Source: Bugulina stolonifera (Eukaryota > Bryozoa > Gymnolaemata > Cheilostomatida > Bugulidae). Taken from it: a stretch of DNA of 64,000 bases. Under the pieces are notes generated by a model. It was not told the DNA's origin, ran no database searches, and worked only from the letters and a program-made list of their open reading frames with translations. Shown in pieces: positions 13,161-26,449 of this stretch. The DNA lies in NCBI GenBank assembly GCA_935421135.1, contig OW285191.1:3759219-3823218 (forward strand), read 5' to 3'. Position numbers and translations under genes: made by a program. Each line of letters opens with the position of its first letter. Position 1 is the first letter of the stretch.

Positions 13161-14532
13161 TCAAAATGAGCTAGTTGCTAGATAAGGCCCAAAGCGTTGG
13201 GCTTCGTCATCTTCCCTCTGCGTGACTGAATGAGGTTATCCAACTGCTTTATCTGTTCATCCATCGGTTTCTTTATTTGCTTTTTTCCTTTTTTTTGTTA
13301 ATTTTTTGTTATTTTCAGGGGTCTGGAGAATGCCACATCAGGTGGCTGACATATACATTGTATGTGTAGTTTGGTCACAGGCAAACCAATTTTATAATGT
13401 AATGTTGACAAAATTCAAGCATTTCCTAGTTGAAGTGCAAACTTAAATTATCGCCAATTACTACTTCAGTCCCAAAGTACCTGCTTCGAAACCAATCCTT
13501 CAAAGAAAGGGCTGTCAAACAGTTCCTGCAATTGTAACGAGTTCTATGTACACATTTGTTTCCTCTCTTCTGGCACTGCCATATTCTTTCTTTTTTTTCT
13601 CATTTCACTTTCTTGATGTATAGCTTCTTTTGTCCTCCCTTTTAAATACCTGTGCAACAGCATGAAACAATGCAAAAGTTTTCAATATGAAAAACAAAAA
13701 CATGATGCTGATATTTATTACATGTACACTATGTTATATAATTGCACATGGAATAAAGTTTATATATTATTATATGTATATATATATATATATGGCACCC
13801 CCTAATCTCCATGTGCCCAGAAGGTTGTCTGTACTGTGGACTACATTTAGCTTCAATGTAGTGCTAGACTGGATGTCTAAAGGGCTCTCCAAGTCTTCGG
13901 GCACATACTGGAGCCGGTCTTATCAGTAATGCAGGATCTGTTGTTGGGTCACCGGTGTTGGGAGTCCAACTCCGGTATCTGGTTATGTCGATCATGCCGG
14001 TGTTTATAGTGTGCAAAAGCTAGCTCTTTATAGAGGGCTTAGTACCCACTAGTCAACTGTTTGATATTTTTCAAATGCAAACCCAACAGTACTGAAAGTT
14101 TCACACATGGGGGAAGTTTGCATAGATTGAACATGTATAGCCTACATGTACAATTAATATATGTTGTAGATGACAGCCATATAATGAACAACATTGCATA
14201 ATTTATAAATAATAAATGCTCTGCAACACTAGTACAGCATTATTTAAATACATATGGAAATCAGAAAAACTGAGTATTTACATAAGGTAGTAAAAGCAGA
14301 ACTGTGCTACTTGTTAAATAGCAGCTGCCACTTGTCCATTCTCCTCAAGCTGGGGTTCAAAAACAATAGTTCATTCACACGTCTAGGCTTTAGGAAACTC
14401 CTCTAAGCAGTAACAACATTTCCTGCTCCACTGAAATCTTCTCTATTGAACTCTTTTTAAATATTGCTGATTGCAAGATAGGCAGCAGTTTTCTACTTGA
14501 ATCAATTAGCTATTTTGATCAAAAAGAGTGCT

Positions 14533-15317
14533 ATGGATAATAAATTTACATCGGAAAGCTCAGCATCAGATAATGAATGTGGAGCGGTTGATATCGCCAG
14601 CATACCAGCATACAGTGGTGAACCTTTGGTAAGCAATACAACCATTTTACTACTACTGTATAAACATGCATACTGTTATCATAATTTATCATACTCACAA
14701 AATACAACATGTACATGTACAAGTACTCTTTCATGCAATGTATGAATACTGATGTTTTACTATATCAGATGCAGAAAACATGTGATTCATTTTCAATCAA
14801 TACTCAATACATTCATTTCACTATAATATAAATGGAAACCATTGGATTTTTTAGGAGAGCGATGAGAGTGCTGACTTAGAAGAGAGCGAAAGCGGGTCGG
14901 ACATAGAAGATCTTGGTTCAGTAGAACACTGGTGTGAGTGTGGAAAATGCAAGAATCTGCCGACACCAAGGGAGAAGGTCTTCTGCCACAGTATACAAAA
15001 GTGCAGAGACAAGTTGAAAGATGCTGTCACAAAATACAAGAGTATAAATGTATTTGTGATCATGAAGGCTTTAGGGTGAACTGTTTGAGATGGGACGTTC
15101 AAGATGTGGCCTGGATGGTTTTAAACAACAATATCGGACAACAAGTTCCCAGGATAATGACATAAATAGGAAATATAGGCACATTGCCTATAGGCAACTT
15201 GCTAGATTGTTGTTTGGAGTTGTCGGAAGAAACATTCAGTATATTTTGCCATCGTGCGTCGTCACCTTGATTAGAAGAACATTTCCAACTGAAGGGGAGT
15301 ACACTGGATTCCTGTAA
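14533..15317 (+). pseudogene. P2X7-C-terminal-like cysteine-domain gene, two exons, frame-broken
   Basis: Exon 1 (14533-14628) ends at GTAAGC; exon 2 starts at 14855 after TTTTTTAG in matching phase. The product begins with an acidic/serine stretch (SESADLEESESGSDIEDL), then EHWCECGKCKNLPTPRE, CICDHEGFRVNCLRWDV, RKYRHIAYRQLARLLFG, ILPSCVVTLIRRTFP and EYTGFL. These are the ordered landmarks of the zinc-binding 'ballast' domain of the P2X7 receptor C-terminus, which also occurs as stand-alone proteins in invertebrates. Exon 2 needs two frame changes, near 15,045 and near 15,150, so it is a decayed copy (or an assembly error). It converges with the Kolobok-type transposase and may have belonged to that element. 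Confidence 0.72.
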
Positions 15318-15666
15318 TGTGAATAACCAGCTAAAGCTGTGTATATACGCTCATTCATGTGTACTTAGAACTTTTTAATGTGACAAGTATTGTAGTTTTC
15401 TAAATTCTCTTTTTTATAACATAATGAGTACATTCATACATTTTACATCAGAAGTAGCACTAATATACATTGTACATTAAATACCAACTCAATAATAAAT
15501 TACAAATGCATCACATATTCAAGCTATTTGTTATGCTGTTAGCAGCACTGAATTTGAACTTTCTAATTATTTATTATGCAAAGAGGTAGAGATAAAAATA
15601 ATTCATGCATAGTTTCTAAAACTAAGGTTTAAGTTTTCCTGCTGAATCTGCTTGTAAAATTTCTCT

Positions 15667-18070
15667 TCAGCTCGTCGGTTTAGAATGTAGAGCTACCATA
15701 GGTTCGGGAATGCTGTCAGCACATGTATCAGGTTCCATCTTGTATGCCTTTTCCAACATGTCAATGTATTCTACAATAATATTATGAGAAGTACATGTGC
15801 TCTATATGATATTAGTAAACTGTAGTTTCCCCACTAATACATGTAGTAATACACATGTACGTACATAATTATAATAATGCAGTAGTAATATTATGTGGAA
15901 TACAGGCACTGTATATGCCATTACAGAAAATTGTGGCTTCTCCCTATAAGGTACAGTAGTGGAGAACTTTTCATCACCTTAGTTCCCTGCTATCTCTGCT
16001 CTGCATAAGGTTTGCTAACTGTATTAATTCTTGTGCAGTATCTCAAACATACATAAGCATGTGTGCCATTGTACAGTACATCAGTAAACTGCCTTTGCTC
16101 ACCATAGCTAGCAGGATCTGAAACTGCTCTTACAGTTGCTTTACCCTTCTTATGTTTGGAGTAGGTCACCTGTAATCTCCTATCCGGTCTCTTCTAGTTG
16201 TTGAAATGTAGTGCAGCCAGTTTTATTCTGGAAGTTATTGATAAGTTACATGTAATGGGCAGGATAACAGTTGCACATTACTTTATATACTCTACATTGA
16301 GACTAGGCATGCATGGGCATTAATATAACAGTGCATGATTTTTGAACTTGTCCCTTCTCTGTGGACATCAATGTAGGCCAGTAATAACAGATTTTAGTTT
16401 GAAACCCTACAGGCCTACACAATAGAACAGTATATGTACATTGTATATCTACTAATAGCCTGACCCTTTTCTAGAGTATGAGGTTGGCAGGTATTGAGGG
16501 TAGACATAGCCATGTTCCTGTTACGAATCAACTCTAGTAGATGTGGCTGCAGTACAAGTTTTTGCTGGTTTATCTACAAGACTTACAATGTATTTGCATC
16601 TGAAAGATTTAAATGAACATTACCTGCTATTCATTGCCCTGTATCCAAAATGGTACATTTTTGGTGCAAATTGGTTTACTACGCTGTGATAGGATTCCAA
16701 TGAACTGGTTTCTCGAGTGGGCTTAATTGCCTGATATTTTAATTCTCCGCTCATTGCTGATGACATCACATACTAACTCATACTCTGGAGTACCTGGTTT
16801 GGTGTATAAATAACAATAACTACAATCTTATCTCATTACTTGGATTGGTTAGAAAAGGATATGCCGTGTAGTATTGGTAGGCCTACTACTGTAATAAATG
16901 CTCTGCCTGACAATCTCATGTTAGATTAACTTTCTGTACCCATAAATGTTGCATATAAATACAATATTGAATTACTGTAATTACCTGTCTTAAAATATTT
17001 CCTTTTTCTCTCTCCTCTTTTTCGGGTTGAATGTGTGCATCTAGGATATAGGGGGCTGTCATGCTTATGCCTGTTGACACTATGTTTGCACAAAGAAGTC
17101 CATTTGGCTTCTACCATTCCTACCCTACCTGTTACCATACTGGGTTGAGTTGAAGAGGCAACCCAGTACATGTGATTTGTAATAGCAGGTGACCATTTGG
17201 TAATTAAGGTGCTGGGGTCAAGATCGCAGACTTTTGCAAGATCTTTCTTCAGACCTAGAATACAATCATGCTATAATAAGCACTGCTACACATACAGTGC
17301 ATTCCAACATTATTATCTCTCAACATCATGGTGACTGCAGTCTGTAGTCGTTATTCAGGTTGAAGTCAAAATAATGTATATGTATATAACTTTGTTGATT
17401 CACTGTTGTACAATAGCATTTTCATTTGAGAGGGTCACTGTTTGCCAATAAAACCTGGCAAAGTCATTAGTGAGTGCAAAATGCTGCAGCTATCAGATCA
17501 GACCATGTATGTTGACCTGATGGGATGATTTGACCAGCAGACTATCCTGAAAATTTGTTGGTCACTAACAGGGTGGTTGTGTGGTCAGGTTTTTACAATT
17601 ACTTGGGTCAGGGGTTCAGTAATCAATCCATCATGTCCCCAAAACTTCGCAGGCAAAACTTATCAATTAATATACTTTTTAAAAGTTGGAGTAAATAAAG
17701 CTAAATACTTTCATGTGAGGATTTCTACTGTTTTGATAGCAATGGAAATATACACATTGTACAGGTAATGTATTACCGAATTGTATTCTATGTCCAAGTA
17801 CTTACTCTTTGCTGCATGCCAAGGATCTAAATAGTGGTTTATATGAAGTTCGGTTTTATTCTGTCTGTTGGCACTATGTCTCACTCATGATTTTTCTTAT
17901 CTGAATGTGCCTGTCACTGACAAAATTCTTAATTGGCAACTTTGAAGTCTTTATTAGATGTTTCAAGCTTTTTTGGAATTCAATAGCTTCCATAGCATTG
18001 GAGTTACCTTGAGTCTATCAATTATACAAAATAAATTTAATTTGTTTCCATTTGTACAAAGCAAACACTG
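15667..18070 (-). pseudogene. Kolobok-type DDE transposase, catalytic and C-terminal exons
   Basis: Exons read on the minus strand: about 18030-17806, 17254-16985, 16730-16624, 16227-16103 and 15770-15667. Splice phases agree exactly; for example DPWHAAK plus SLKKDL is rebuilt across a phase-1 junction. Family landmarks are FVSDRHIQIRKIM, HINHYLDPWHAAKS, KWSPAITNHMYWVASS, EAKWTSLCKHSVNRH (with YPRCTH), SLESYHSVVNQFAPKMYHF (catalytic Glu region) and KLAALHFNN, matching the C-terminal half of Kolobok/THAP-type transposases. Breaks are a frameshift in the first exon near 17,870 and an in-frame TAG after LAALHFNN, so it is inactive. The THAP-bearing N-terminal exons lie at 22.0-22.8 kb, beyond a nested hAT-like element. 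Confidence 0.78.
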
Positions 18071-18461
18071 GTCAAGTGACTCTTGAGCAGCAGCTTCATT
18101 CAGTGCAGGAAATGAGAGTGTGGTTTATCAACGCCACCTAGATTGCTAAATTATTAGAGATAATTATAAGCTGCCATAATAAATTTTGAGGTCATAGTAG
18201 TGTTTAGGGTTGATTATGTTTTACAGTTTATCTGTTTATAGCTTATTTCGACTAGCTGAATGGATAATATCTTGTTTTGGTCAACATCTATGGATAAATA
18301 ACAACCATACTTTGCACTACAATACAGATAGAATTTGGAATTACTAAGTTGATATCTCTCTGTATAGCCTATTAAAATATAGCTGGGCTATATTGGCGGC
18401 AATCAGCAATATATTACATGTGCATGTGTTTTGATATCCTGCATCCAGTAATACTGTCACA

Positions 18462-18690
18462 TTGCATGATACACCATATAGTTTTGTAGAGTCTAAGAGG
18501 CAGGCTGAGCTAGTAGCTGTAGATAAAATGGTACAGGATCTAGATAGTCATTTTACCATACAACTGGTACAGGATATAAGAATACAATTAATCAATTTAC
18601 CATACAACTGGTACAGGATAATTATAAAACACATAAGAAAACAATTAATCACAATACTGGTACGTGATACAAAAATACAATGACTTAACA
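18462..18690 (+). repeat. Short imperfect tandem repeat
   Basis: Three to four copies of a roughly 60 bp unit containing CAACTGGTACAGGATA and ACAATTAATCA in an otherwise empty region. Confidence 0.6.
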
Positions 18691-18699
18691 ATAATTATA

Positions 18700-20290
18700 A
18701 TGGCTATGTAACACATGCCTACATAGTTTATATTTTAGGCTATGCTAATATCTGCAGAGCTAAGTAGTGTAGTGAAGTGTAGCGTAGAGCAGTGTGGTGC
18801 TTTCTCTGTTTGTAATATAATGGCAGAAAAAGTTGCCCTCTATTGCATACTAGGATGAAATTAAATCGGGTTTTTTCAATACACGCACCAGAGAACTGCT
18901 ACATGCAGGCCGCAAAAATATATAGGCCTTACCTGTGACCCATGGAGTCGCATCTGGCATCACCACCAACTGTCAAGTTTCTATTACGGTGTGACACAGC
19001 TACTACCTCTTTCTGTTGATGAGACCACACAGCCGCTACTACTTTGTTTAGAAGCTTTTTTGATGGGATATACAATTTTGCCTGGTCATCATTTTGATTC
19101 CAATAACTTGAAAGAGCCTACAGATGTTAAACCAAGACATTACTGTAATGTAATCATATTGCCGTGTGTGTTGTATCGTATATTACAGTCTAAAGTGGAG
19201 AACATTTCTCTCCTGGCTTCACCAACATATCATTGTTATAGATTCTTTTGAAAACAACCTAAAATTGATGCTGTGTTTTGCGTCATGTTTCTTTGGCGTA
19301 CCTGAATACTTTAGAAGCAATGTTGCCAGTAAAAAATGTTGAACAGCTGATTAGATAGTTTAGGAGAGATGTCCGGTTTTTCCAATCAGATATTGTTTTA
19401 CTGTGGCTGTTCTCACACCCATTGCAAATTACTTCTACCAAATATAGTGCTGCACCATCTGGGTTACCATTGACAACAATGTTCTCTATAAAATTTTAAA
19501 AGAAAGTCTTGTTATTGTTACATTGTACATCAGGGCCATGTAGGCTAAATTTGAGTGAACAGGAAAATAAAAGGCAAAATGCCACAGCCAAGTAGAAGTG
19601 ATATATTCTATACTGAATAATTATTAGGAGGATGTAAATCTACAAGTAGCTTACATGATTTTTATTGTAGGGCCTATGTGTACATGTATGTTGTACTAAT
19701 TATGTAGTGTCTACATTATCAATAATAATAATGATGTGGGATATAATTATATACTACATCACAATGACAGTTAACTGCCGTTTCCCACACTATCAAAATG
19801 CACATGTGCATACTCTCTGAAACAAATGAGTAAATAACAGTGTGATTTAGCATAACTACATGTAAATCATGCTTGATATCGGCTCTAATGCGGTTGATTA
19901 TAAACCATGTAATATCAACAAACTGAGTAGGCTACTAACCTGTTTCTCCACAAACTCTGTAGCAAGAAAATACCCATACCAAGGAACGATGAATTTAGTT
20001 TTTGTCCATGGCTTCTCCACATTTAACCTACATGCACATTTACATACATACAGTAAATACTAGATGTCTGTGTAAAAGACAATATTGGAACATGTTTTCA
20101 AAAGTGTATGTGAACATTGAACAATGGCCTATTTTTTCTATAATTTATATGTTACATGTGCATTACATGTATGTTATTACAATTATTCTATTTTGGGCTA
20201 TAGAACATACATTTTATTTTGTACTTGTAAACTTTGCACCATTGTCAATATTTCATGAGTTCATAAACATGACTGTTGCTTAGCATGAAT
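18700..20290. other. Non-coding stretch inside the presumed Kolobok locus
   Basis: No supported exon found. It could hold intron or degraded 5' catalytic sequence of the Kolobok-type transposase (the first catalytic Asp exon was not located). Confidence 0.3.
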
Positions 20291-20298
20291 ACCAAATA

Positions 20299-21898
20299 TA
20301 GGCCTGCACCGGTGTTGCCTCCCCACTGATATTCGGTTTTTGGGGTGGTGGTAATCAAACACCGGTTGACACCGATTCTCTTGTGCCTAGTCTCATTCGG
20401 TGTCAACCGATGCCAAATTTGGGTCGATATACCGCACCGGACCCCTTGATCCTGTTCTCAAGCGGTGTTAGACGGTGTCAACTTTGGTTCGATATACCGG
20501 ATCGAACTGGTCCAGGAGCTAGTTCGCCTAATAGCGTTGTCCCATCATGACCGTTCAATGTAAGGGAACAAAAATCCTCAATACTTTCTTGCAACATGAG
20601 TTCATGCCAATCTTTGTTTATTTTATTTTCAGATATGGCAGGCAGACAGGGCTTCATTAAAACATAGTATATGTATATTATTTTATTTAAGTGGCTATTG
20701 GGCTAATGAAAGTAATCAGTGCTTACTCCTACTCCCAAGATTTTGTATTTGCCCATGTAGTCTAGTGAGTCTTAAGTTGCATTGGGTCTTACTTCACCTA
20801 TTTTATGTAATTTTAATAAATATATTAAATATAAAAACATGAGGCTGGACACACACCCAACCGACTACATATAATTTATTAGATTTATTACTGATTGTGA
20901 CCAAATTACAGAAGAAAAACAGCAAACATTGTTTCTACCACACTCGTACCACTGACACAAAAAGATAACAAATTTAAAATGACATGGGCTAACTTCATAT
21001 CACAAGAGAAAGAAGAAACGCTAGCATAGTTGCATATGATGTAATGATAATGTAGGGAATATTTCTTGCAAGCTTTCTTGATAGATTGCTGATTTGGTAT
21101 AATTCAGTGTGTCCACCGATTGAATCTAGCAGATTTGTCTTCAGATGGGATATTACGATGGCTCAGTCCGATGAATTCTACCTACAAAATATTGATTGAA
21201 CATTAGTATTAGCTTATTTTAAATAAATAAAGAGCTGGTGCTTACCAAAAGCATAACTACACAACGATTTTAAATTAAAAAGCCATAATTAATAATGATT
21301 AACTATTATAAGCATTGTAGCTATTCTTAGTTACAAGCGAATATAACCAAACTTAAACATTAGTAGTAGATTAATTATAATAGAAATAATTAATCCAATG
21401 GTATGTTTAAATTTAATTATATTATATTATTTATAAAATAATATAATCCATTATATTCGATCGTATACTACTGTTCTATTTCAGCACACTATTCATGAAC
21501 AAAGCAATCATATGCAAACGATAGAATATAATATACCAGAATCTGCTAAGTTACGTAATTATAAATCAATTTAGTATAATTTAATAATAATTATTACCTC
21601 CACAACATTGATAATCAATCACAGCCACGATGGCAGTTAATGTTGAAACGGATTAGCGAAGGTATGCAACCTAGTTTGAAGTGAGGTAAACAAGAACACG
21701 TGATATTAGACCGCATGAATATTGAATGACTACTGGCATAGCGGTCCGGTTCGATAACATCGAACTACACCGAACCATCGATATATCGTTTGGGCACGGT
21801 GCCGGTGCGATTCGGTGCATAAAAAATTTGCCGATGTGTAACACCGAGGGTTCACACACCGTTTACATCGTTTGAAACCGAAACACCGTGCAGGCCTA
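20299..21898. mobile_element. Non-autonomous hAT-like element, 1.6 kb, 8 bp target duplication
   Basis: The ends TAGGCCTGCACCGGTGTT and, inverted, TAGGCCTGCACGGTGTTT form terminal inverted repeats followed by GGTGTCAA/CGATATACCG-rich subterminal repeats. Both sides carry the 8 bp duplication ACCAAATA (20291-20298 and 21899-21906), diagnostic of the hAT superfamily. No transposase ORF is present; the interior is AT-rich. It sits between the THAP exons and the DDE exons of the Kolobok-type gene. Confidence 0.88.
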
Positions 21899-22015
21899 AC
21901 CAAATATGCCAAGTGGCAGGTAGTAGGCCAACCTGATGTTAGTAATGTGCTAATAGAGCCCTCATACATGTATATAAACACATTTATACTAGACAAATGA
22001 TAAGGATACTCATGT

Positions 22016-22763
22016 AAAACTGCTTTTTAAAGATCTCCAGCTTTCTTCAAATTCTTCATCTTCCAAAGCCTCAAGTTTAGCGTGTTCTAGAAGTGATGTA
22101 TCTGGATTGTAGTCAGCATCTTCTGTATCTTTAATTTCTTTCATGTATCGGGATTGTAGTCAGCGTCTTCTGTATCTTTAATTTCTTCATCGCTCCAATT
22201 GAAACTATCTTTAGTTGCGCTTTTTACTTTGCTAGTGGATGGAGTGCTTGTGTAGATGTCAAATTCTGTCCGTGGTGGTGAACATTGGTGTGACATCCGT
22301 CTTTTCTTAGCCACAGATGCTCTTTCACTTGGTGGATCAATAATGGGAAGAGCCCCACTGTGATATCTTAGTCTGTAAAATTATTTGGCATTGCCATATT
22401 ATGTTTAGGCCTATGTAGAAATGTTAAAAACAAAGTAAATTTAACATGAACTGATAATTCAATGGTGGAGGTCCTCATCTACATGTAATGGAGTAGCAAA
22501 AGCCACTTAATGTGGTCCAAATGTAAATTTTACAGGACATCTTTTGACTTTCCTTTGACATAACCATCAAAATCAATAAAGTCGTCAGCATTAAAATGTT
22601 TGTAACAAATCCCTGAGAACTTCCCTACAACTTTGTTTGGATAATGAGTTCTTACTCTTTCTGTCCATTTTTCAGCATGATTTTTGTTAAATGGCCATTT
22701 CAAAACTGTGCGACTACTGCATTTCCTTGTAACCATTGTGTTGTTTATTGCAAAAAGTGCCAA
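22016..22763 (-). pseudogene. THAP-like N-terminal exons of the Kolobok-type transposase
   Basis: Exon 22763-22532 ends at CCTGTAAAA and encodes a THAP-like module: KWPFNKNHAEKWTERVRTHY, GKFSGICYKHFNADDF. The C-x2-H pair is visible, but the first Cys of the C2CH set is not on this exon. The next exon starts at 22372 after TTTTACAG with LRYHSGALPIIDPPSE, a typical post-THAP linker, then KKRRMSHQCSPPRTEF. A 46-54 bp tandem duplication (GAAATTAAAGATACAGAAGA units at about 22,120-22,200) introduces TGA in the reading frame. This is the DNA-binding end of the decayed transposase at 15.7-18 kb. Confidence 0.62.
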
Positions 22764-23124
22764 TAACCCAAAAACAGTTATTTAAATAATGCAGTCCTAG
22801 AGCTGTGTTTGCTTCTCTAATATTGATTAATATTAATTATTATATAGAAGAATACCAATGTGTTTGGCGATAAGTCAATTAGCCCTTCGAATGGACTTCC
22901 CCTGAAATATTGAACTGCATGGCAATGACACCAATGACTAATGGGCTTAGGATAACTACTGTAATACCCTGACTATTCCCATGGCATTTGTATAGAGCAT
23001 TCGGTGTAGATAACTTCAAATTGCACAAATCAGAATGCTGATTTTCAATGTTGAAACTCAAACATGGAATCATAGTCCACAATTGAGCAGATTCTCCTGA
23101 ATTTTAGCTTTCCAACGGTATGTC

Positions 23125-23485
23125 ACATGGGTTCAGTTCTCAGACGCTGAATGGTTTTGATCTCCCCAGAAGTGGCGTCTCTCGGGGGGGACCCAGGGTC
23201 CCAACACCCACTCTCTCCGCCCTCTCTAGACACTCCTCCAGTGGCCTCACCCTCTCTCTTCTTATCCTTGGCTGCCCTCTATCCCACAGGTCCAGGATCC
23301 CAAACAGAAATACAGTTGTCATGTATTGGTCCTCCCTCTTTGCATCGTTCAACAAGTCTGCCAATCTCCATCTCCCTCTCGACACCACTCTCACAGCCTC
23401 GACTCTTATGTCTGCGGCCAGGCTATTTCCTCTGAGGGTGTATCTCGGCATCTGTAAGCAGACGAAACACAAATCTCCCAATTAA
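23125..23485 (-). other. GC-richer ORF (113 residues), unrecognised
   Basis: The minus-strand frame 23481-23140 is open for 113 codons and clearly richer in G and C than its flanks. The protein is Arg-rich (SRGRWRLADLLNDAKRED, GILDLWDRGQPRIRRER, RPLEECLERAERVG). It looks like a transposon- or exon-derived fragment, but I do not recognise a family. The opposite strand is also open, so coding is not certain. Confidence 0.35.
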
Positions 23486-24924
23486 ATGTTCATTAAACTA
23501 GTAATTTAATTCTCGATAGTCAAATAATAATTGATAATTTAAACTCTTGGAAATGCCGGTTCTGAGCACATGACAGTAACATAACACGTAAAATTGTCCA
23601 ATAACAGATTAGCGAGTTGCGAATTAGCTGATTCAGTCTAACTATTATGAGTTCGGCATGTTTTTCAGTCTTTCACTTGCAAATTTGCAAGTTCGCCATC
23701 AGCCAAAGTTCACGGCAGTGTGGCCTATGCTTTAGATGTTATTTTCAGCAGATTTGTCTGGCGTTTTGTTAGTCTGTCTGTGTATATGTGTAAGGTCCAA
23801 GAATTTTGTCATCAATCACAGTAGTGTCAGTAGCATGTCTTACTGCTACTTCTGAGTACAGGTTTTTGATGAAAAGTGCCTATTGATTTGGATTTTTGCC
23901 ACTGATTACTGCAAAACTAGCTTAGATGCTAACAACAGATTGAACTCTTGCAGCCTTGGAGGTATATACTTGAAACACTCAAAGCAGCATCAAATACCGA
24001 GCTATTATTTTGTTTCCTTGCCTTTAGCAGTCTTACTTTCACTGACATTACTGCTAATATTGTTACAAATGGGAGGAGTATTGGCTCTAGAGTTACTACC
24101 ATGTGCAAATCGGGCACCATTGTACTCAGACATTATTAACCATTGTGGAATTGTTTCATTGTCATTGACACTTCTATTGGTATGCGACTCTTCTTGGTGG
24201 CTACCCTTGTCACAGTGGTTTTTTTCTCTAAAATCTGTCATTCTATATTATCATTCCTGATAGCTATTGTGCCTCTAATACTCGCCTGACCACTACTACC
24301 CTTCTCTACAACGGTGCCATAGGTACAGAATCTAGTCTGGTTTCTGTTGAATTTGAATTTAAATCGTCTAATTGCCCCTTCCTGTTGGATACACTGTTGG
24401 TTTTGTAGTGGATTGCCATATGGATTTATTATATCTATAAATGTTGTGTCAGCATTCAGTGTAGTTTCAACACTCAATGCTGTCCTTGTGGACTTTGATG
24501 ATGATACTCAGACAGTGCCATCACTTTTTATTAGATTTTGAGGTGCAAGCCTGTTCTAAACTGCGGCAGTCCAAAAGGGCTCTCCTCCCCTGATTTACTA
24601 ACCAATGTCAGAATTGTAAAACTTGTGTGAAATTCCTCCAGTTTCACTTATCGATATGGAATGTATGAGACGTTTATTGCCACTTGGTCTCCCATTGGGG
24701 GCACTTACTTTTTTACCCATTAGTTTTCCATACTTTTTCCATGCTACTCTATTATCTTCTAATGTTTTTAGTACAGTCATCAAAAGTTTAAAACCAAAAT
24801 AAACACGTAGCGTTCATGACTTCTATTGGTGTTCATCTTTATCTACCAAGCGCCATAGAAAATGGATTACACTATTAAAGCAACCATTAAGTATAATATC
24901 CTTGATTGACATATTGTTTGCAGT

Positions 24925-25390
24925 TTTAGTTCAATATCTTTTGTGTCCTACATGACTTTGGATTACAGCTTCAAGATGGCGAAGAATGCTCCCCTACCAT
25001 CTTCCGCAGTATTCTCCAGCTATTTCAGTCACCCAGACTTTCTTAATCACATGGACCATGTCTGTGTAGCTAGAGGGGTGCTTCTCAGCTACTTTTTCCT
25101 TGAGTAAAGACCATAAATTGGCTATTGGGTTGACGTCTGGACTGTTTCCAGGCCACTCGAGAGTTCCAACATTTGCTGTTTTCAAGTAATATGTGACTGT
25201 TTTTGCCCTATGACGTCTTGCCTAAACACTGTGTAATCATGTACTCTCCTATGAATGTTCAGCTTGTTTTTCAGCAACTCCACACGTTTTTCACCATTAT
25301 GGTGGGGTTCGTTTCTAGAAAGTGTGGTCCAGCTATACTCTTCACGGACATGGCACCCCACATCATCCATTTTGGATAGTGTTCAATGGT
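24925..25390 (-). pseudogene. Tc1-like transposase C-terminal remnant
   Basis: The minus strand reads VELLKNKLNIHRRVHDYTVF followed by a DDE-family block LEWPGNSPDVNPIANLWSLL, then HLEAVIQSHVGHKRY, which closely matches the end of Tc1-type transposases (WP..SPDLNPIEN.W, RLEAVIK..GG.T.Y). Frameshifts and a stop after EYCGRW break it, and only the C-terminal part remains. Confidence 0.72.
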
Positions 25391-25611
25391 GTAACACGCG
25401 TAACACCATTCCATCTGAAGTACTCGAGTTGTTCACAATGTTAATTTCGCTAGCTACTTCCAGCACTATCTTGAGTCCTTATTTTGCTTCACCAGGCTGA
25501 ATACATGCATATTTTGGGCATTCAATAGTAGTTTAGACCGCTCTGACGATTGCCATTTCTGATTGAAATTTACTCCCGTGGTTTTTTTAACCTTTTCCTC
25601 ATGCTTGTAAC

Positions 25612-25793
25612 GACAGCAGAGAGGATATTAATTAGTGACTTTTCCTCGTACTTTAAACTTTTATTATGTTGTGATTCTATACAGTATTTGGTAAACAGCA
25701 GAGAGTGACAGCAGATAGGATATTGATTAGTGACTTTTCCTCATGCTTTTAATTCTTATAGTGTTGTGATTCTAAACAGTATTTGGTAAACAT
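25612..25793 (+). repeat. Two-copy ~95 bp tandem duplication
   Basis: Two direct units, each with GACAGCAGA.AGGATATT, TTAGTGACTTTTCCTC, GTTGTGATTCTA and CAGTATTTGGTAAACA. Confidence 0.8.
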
Positions 25794-26449
25794 GATTTGC
25801 AATCAGCGTTGCCTACCACAAGAAATGAAACAACTGGCTCACTCCAGGTTTGAACAATATGTCTCTGATAATTACACATAATTTTCACACCTCCAGCAAT
25901 TGTTGGTGAGGGCATTTTTTCCAGTTGCCTGGGTTCTACAGTAGCTGGATAGCTGCCACTGCAGATGCCAACCTCAGCTTGTGATACCAGTGCTTCTCGA
26001 TGCTTTCTTTCTTCATAGTGGGCTTCCTCAGTGTTGGTAATCATGTGGCCAATGATAGTATTTCTACCTTACCATCAACAAACTTCTTTAGGTACCTCAG
26101 TGGTTTAAATACCGGTTAGTCCTGCTGATTCTGCGTAAGCATTGAAGTGAAGCTCCCATCCGTCATACTTCCACAATAATAAGCATCTTCCTGGCTCAGT
26201 CACTCCTATCCCGGGAGAACGGAGTCTGGTGATGGTGGAATAGGCTCTCTCTTCACTGGTCCTGCAGTAGATTTTGTTGTCTAGTCGTATACTACAATAT
26301 AATGCTAGAAATGGAAACCGCACATTCATGGATAAACTATTGTTTTGTAATTTGCCACTTTTAAGGGAAAATTACATCTAACATTTACATGGATGAATTA
26401 GTTTATTTCTAATGACTTTGTATTATATCCATGAAGATTATGGAGCTGC

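Larger units (their letters stand above)
9238..14532. other. Gene-free AT-rich region with dispersed repeats
   Basis: No ORF here shows domain or splice support. It contains a degenerate minisatellite near 9640-9790 (ACCATATCAACCAACCTACAG units), a dispersed repeat at about 10,165-10,505, AT-rich low-complexity DNA at 12,340-12,430 and 12,990-13,160, and a short TA run near 13,775. Confidence 0.5.
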
